Shown here in pieces: positions 60,372 to 64,000 of a stretch of 64,000 nt of DNA. Below the pieces are notes generated by a model. The model saw nothing but the letters and a program-made list of their open reading frames with translations, was not told the origin of the DNA and did no database searches. How positions within the stretch are numbered: the first letter of the stretch is position 1; each line of letters begins with the position of its first letter. The position numbers were made by a program, and so were the translations under genes. Source of the DNA: Arabidopsis thaliana. Lineage: Eukaryota > Streptophyta > Magnoliopsida > Brassicales > Brassicaceae. The DNA is taken from contig NC_003070.9 of assembly GCF_000001735.4 (NCBI RefSeq), positions 19,267,971 to 19,331,970 of the forward strand, given 5' to 3'.

Positions 60372-62241
60372 AGACTTATATTTTAGTTAAACTAAAAACT
60401 TTTATTGTAAAGATGATTTAAAAATATATGATATTATTTTATTTGATTTTAAATGTATATTAAACTGTGAGTTGTATATGTTTTGTTAATATTATGTATA
60501 TTGTTTAGTGTTTAAGATTATACACTTGTAGTTTGATTGCTAATTTAAGAGTTTCACCTGTAGTATACCATCTTGTATTAATATCGATCTAAACCCGTCA
60601 ATTCTAAGATTTTCCAGCTTGTATTAAAAATTGAATCACATCATACATATAAGAAAATCTAATATGTTTTTAATTATTGTAGTATATAAGATTATAAATT
60701 TTCAATATAATATGTATGAAATTGAATATAAATATTTCAAATTATGACCCGTTACTCAGTAGAAAGTTTTCTTAAATCTATTTTCACCCGTTATAATATT
60801 TTTTCATGTATTGAACAGTTTATATTCGTTTTTAAAAAATCAAATTATGGCATATGCGAAAAAACTCTAATTATTTTTTATAATGATGATATTATTTTTC
60901 GCAAAAATAGAATCATATAAAGATGAGAAGTGAACTATAATAATTAATAAAAAATTAATATGATAATTTAGATATCAAATCTAATTTGTTAATTTTTACT
61001 GGTTACTTTTTTGGAAATTAATAATGTATTTCGTTTTTGTAATTAAATTAAATTAATTAAAATTTAGATATCAAATCTTATATGTTGATTTTGATTGGTT
61101 ATTGTTTTTGTTAATTAAAAATATATTTCGTTTTTTAATTAAATTTAATTAATTAAATTAGTATTTGACTTTTTAATCCTTATAAATTAATTTACTCTTT
61201 AAAATTTTATTTTTAATGGCATACCTATATAATTACTTACAAAAAGTAAGGTTACATTTAAAATGTACTTCCCAAATAATACAGTAAAATGTTCTTCTAA
61301 TTATTTTCTACATGTACTTTCTTACAATATATCAGTAAATTTATATGAACGTTTTACTAATAATAAAATTTATAATCAGAAATTTTAATTTCAAATTTTA
61401 GTTAGATGAGAAAATCTGGAATATTAAACTTTTGCAATCCTAACAAGCTTTCTACGTTTAATCATACATTGAATAAAAAAGTCAGTTCTCACAAATAGCA
61501 CAAAAATAAATTTTGATATCAAATTTAGCACATAATCTTCAAAATTCTAAAATTAACAAAAATAATATCAAAAAGACTAATATATATTAACATTTAGTTG
61601 ACGCTTAACGCGATCGTATTCTATTTCAAATTATAATTTATTTTATTGTTTTACATAACTAGATAAAAATAAAATAATTATTGTGTAAACTCATTGATAC
61701 TCATTCGTGAAGTGTGTGGTATATAATTATTCACAAAACGTTTTTTAATTGCTTCTTCGTGAAGTTCTTCCTCAGCCAAACCAACTTTCTCTTTCCAGCA
61801 ACCACGTTTTTAATTGCTATTGTAGAGTATTTTTCTTTTAAAAAACTAACGGAAGTTGGTGTTGGCCTTTTTTTTTTTAAATGTAATGTCAAATGATATT
61901 TAAAAGAAATATATATACAGTTTTAGAACTTATGTATCGGAATTTGAAAACAAGAAATCAAAATAACTTTGAAAGTTTCAGAGAATGATTAAACGAAGTT
62001 GTGCATCAAAGATATCTAGCTCCGAGATTGAATCCAGTGATGGTATGCCTCATTATACCGCTTGTCATCTGAAAGCCGAATTGCTGAAATCTGATTTCGA
62101 ATTTGTTTATCCACATCCTGTGATACGCTGAGCCGGTTGAGGTGTCGTCCATTTTAATAATTTCTTATATAAAAAAGAAAAATTTATGTACCTACTAATT
62201 TGGAAATCTATTATATGCTTTTAAAAGAAAGAAAAATATTT
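60372..62241. other. Very AT-rich transposon-relic DNA
   Basis: Contains CACAAATAGCACAAAAATA (about 61492-61510), the inverse of the GTGCTATTTGTG units at 48.9-49.1 kb, suggesting MULE-type relics. No gene seen. Confidence 0.45.
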
Positions 62242-62795
62242 GGGTTCACTACTAGGGGTAAACCCTTATATTCACCTATTTTATTTTAGTCAATTAAAAT
62301 CTGACACCTAATAACAATAATAAATATTAATTTAATTATAAAATTTAATTTGCTACTAAAACGAAATGATGTATCGGTTTGGGTTTATTAGAAAATGTCA
62401 GGGTTTAGATTTTGTGATTAAACGAAGTTAAATATCGGTTTGGATTTAGAAAAGTACGATTAGAGTTTAGATTTTATGATTAAACGAGTTAAATATAGGT
62501 TTAGGTGTATAAACATATTTAGATTTTACAATTAAACGAGGTTAAATATCGGTTTGGGTTTAAAAAATACGATTAGGGTTTAGTTTTTTTACGATTAAAT
62601 GAGTTTAAATGGCGGTTTGAGTTTACAAAAGAGAATTAGGGTTTAGATTTTGTAATTAAACGAGATTATATATCAGTTTGAATTATAATTATAATTTTAA
62701 TTTATTATGTAATTTAAATAGGATTTGATATGACATGTTTTTATTGGTTAATACAAAAGAAGGTGAATAAAATGGTTTACCCCTAGAAGTGAATC
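62242..62795. mobile_element. TIR element carrying an internal 60-bp minisatellite
   Basis: The ends form terminal inverted repeats of about 35 bp: GGGTTCACTACTAGGGGTAA at the left, and the inverted right end GATTCACTTCTAGGGGTAAA, both continuing into ATTCACC. Inside, six units of about 60 bp follow one another (about 62355-62690), each with TAAACGA-GTTAAATATCGG and a GGGTTTAGATTTT block. No coding frame. A non-autonomous DNA transposon; superfamily not settled because no clean target duplication was found. Confidence 0.75.
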
Positions 62796-62978
62796 TAAAT
62801 TTCGTTCTAAAAGAAATGAGGTGGGAGTTGGTGTAGACTTTTATAAACATCTAATACCCTGCTGGCAGTTAGTAAGCCCCCCATAGGCTGTTAGTACACT
62901 TCAAAAACATTACTTAATTTCATTTTCCAACACTCCACATTTTGCAATCACATTATTCAACCGAAACAATAGTTACAT

Positions 62979-63804
62979 ATGATTTCTCTACAAACTTCCG
63001 GAGGATCAAGCGAAGAAGAAGATATGTTATTAGCCATACAACTAGGCGGGCTAAACTTTGTCCCGTACATTGTAAAAACTGCTAGAGAACTAGATTTGTT
63101 CGAGATTATGGCTAAGGCCAGACCTTTAGGGTCCTATCTCTCACCGGTGGATTTGGCTTCCATGGCTGCGCCGAAAAATCCACACGCTCCAATGATGATT
63201 GATAGATTGCTACGTTTCCTTGTGGCATATTCGGTGTGCACGTGTAAGTTGGTGAAAGATGAAGAAGGACGAGAGTCTAGAGCATACGGATTAGGAAAAG
63301 TTGGAAAGAAGTTGATTAAGGATGAAGACGGATTTTCAATTGCGCCCTATGTGCTAGCTGGCTGTACAAAAGCCAAGGGAGGTGTATGGTATAATGTACA
63401 ACATGTTCCAAATAGGTGTTCTCTTTTGTTTTGGTATGTAACATAAATGTTTATTAATTTGTACTAATACGAGTTTCTTTGCATGAAAAGGTCTTACCTT
63501 ACGGAGGCAATACAAGAAGGCGGAGCATCGGCATGGGAGCGAGCTAATGAGGCATTGATCTTTGAATACATGAAGAAAAATGAGAATTTAAAGAAAATTT
63601 TCAATGAATCGATGACGAATCATACATCAATAGTAATGAAGAAAATACTAGAGAATTACATTGGTTTTGAAGGTGTGAGTGACTTTGTAGATGTAGGAGG
63701 AAGCTTAGGCAGTAATCTTGCCCAAATCCTCTCCAAGTACCCACATATCAAAGGCATCAACTTCGACTTGCCTCACATAGTCAAAGAAGCTCCCCAAATT
63801 CATG
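62979..63804 (+). CDS. O-methyltransferase, caffeate/flavonoid type, 5' part (AT1G51990)
   Basis: Exons 62979-63388 and 63491-63804 are in the window. The donor at 63389 and acceptor at 63490 join VW to SYLTEA, and the second intron opens at 63805, so the gene runs off the right edge. About 241 of an expected 360 or so residues are seen. The N-terminal dimerisation domain (MLLAIQLGGLNFVPYIVKTARELDL...PMMIDRLLRFLVAYSV) is followed by the start of the SAM-binding domain: VDVGGSLGSNLAQILSKYP, with Ser-Leu where most COMTs have Thr-Gly, then GINFDLPHIVKEAP. Family role: methyl transfer from SAM to hydroxyls of phenylpropanoids or flavonoids. Substrate unknown. The catalytic His/Glu residues lie outside the window. 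Confidence 0.92.
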
Positions 63805-64000
63805 GTAACTTATTTTGTTGTCTCTTTGTTATTCTTAAATTGTCATTTAGTTTTTTGTCTTTTCTTTTTCTTTAGTGATTCTTAAGATTAATATTAAAAC
63901 TATACGGTAGACGACGTTAGAAGGTAAAATCTAAAAACTAGTTTTAGTTGATTTTAGGTGGATTAGTCAGTAGTAAACAAAGAAATTGGTTGTGCCTTCA
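63805..64000 (+). other. Start of intron 2 of the O-methyltransferase gene
   Basis: GTAACTTATT donor followed by T-rich sequence. No exon resembling the next COMT segment is seen before the window ends. Confidence 0.6.

Noticed and set aside
1..64000. CRISPR arrays, bacterial operons or riboswitches
   Set aside because: None seen; gene structure is that of a plant nuclear chromosome.

Overview
The window reads as plant nuclear DNA, and gene order, protein lengths and exon structures match Arabidopsis thaliana chromosome 1 around AT1G51880 to AT1G51990. That assignment is from memory of the families and was not checked by a search. Typical plant signs are many short GT-AG introns, AT-rich intergenic DNA, leucine-rich-repeat (LRR) and LysM receptor kinases, an Aux/IAA repressor, a PPR protein and small transposon remains.

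Layout. 0-20.4 kb: three tandem minus-strand LRR-I/malectin-like receptor kinases (2223-6098, 6832-10558, 16307-20415), a severed copy of a kinase 3' end (1795-2148), and between kinases two and three a fast-evolving IST1-like ESCRT gene built from amplified exons (11914-14925). 20.4-25 kb: a 5'-truncated LINE insertion and a 2.4 kb Helitron with both termini. 25-26.6 kb: three tandem plus-strand genes for small secreted Cys-rich peptides. 26.9-31 kb: a RING-H2 protein and the LysM receptor kinase LYK3. 31-37.7 kb: gene-free. 37.7-46.9 kb: IAA18, IQD27, the mitochondrial PPR protein ABO5 and a B3-domain protein. 47-55.7 kb: solo LTR, foldback DNA, an F-box gene, a TAD3-like pseudogene, an F-box fragment and roughly 0.5 kb tandem repeats. 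55.7-58.8 kb: the alpha subunit of mitochondrial processing peptidase. 59-62.8 kb: decayed Helitron ends and a terminal-inverted-repeat element carrying a minisatellite. 63-64 kb: the 5' part of a caffeate-type O-methyltransferase that leaves the window.

Functionally the left half looks like an immunity/cell-surface signalling neighbourhood: malectin-LRR kinases, a LysM kinase and inducible-looking secreted peptides lie within 30 kb. The right half is housekeeping and development: auxin repression, calmodulin-binding scaffold, mitochondrial RNA splicing and mitochondrial protein import.

The best candidate for an under-described system is the Cys-rich peptide trio with its conserved CPxCxCC...GxCC core, followed by the IST1-like gene that grew by repeated duplication of one exon and is now decaying by frameshift. 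Exon boundaries were worked out by hand from splice signals, reading phase and paralogue comparison. Totals come out in frame for all complete genes, but none was checked against transcripts.
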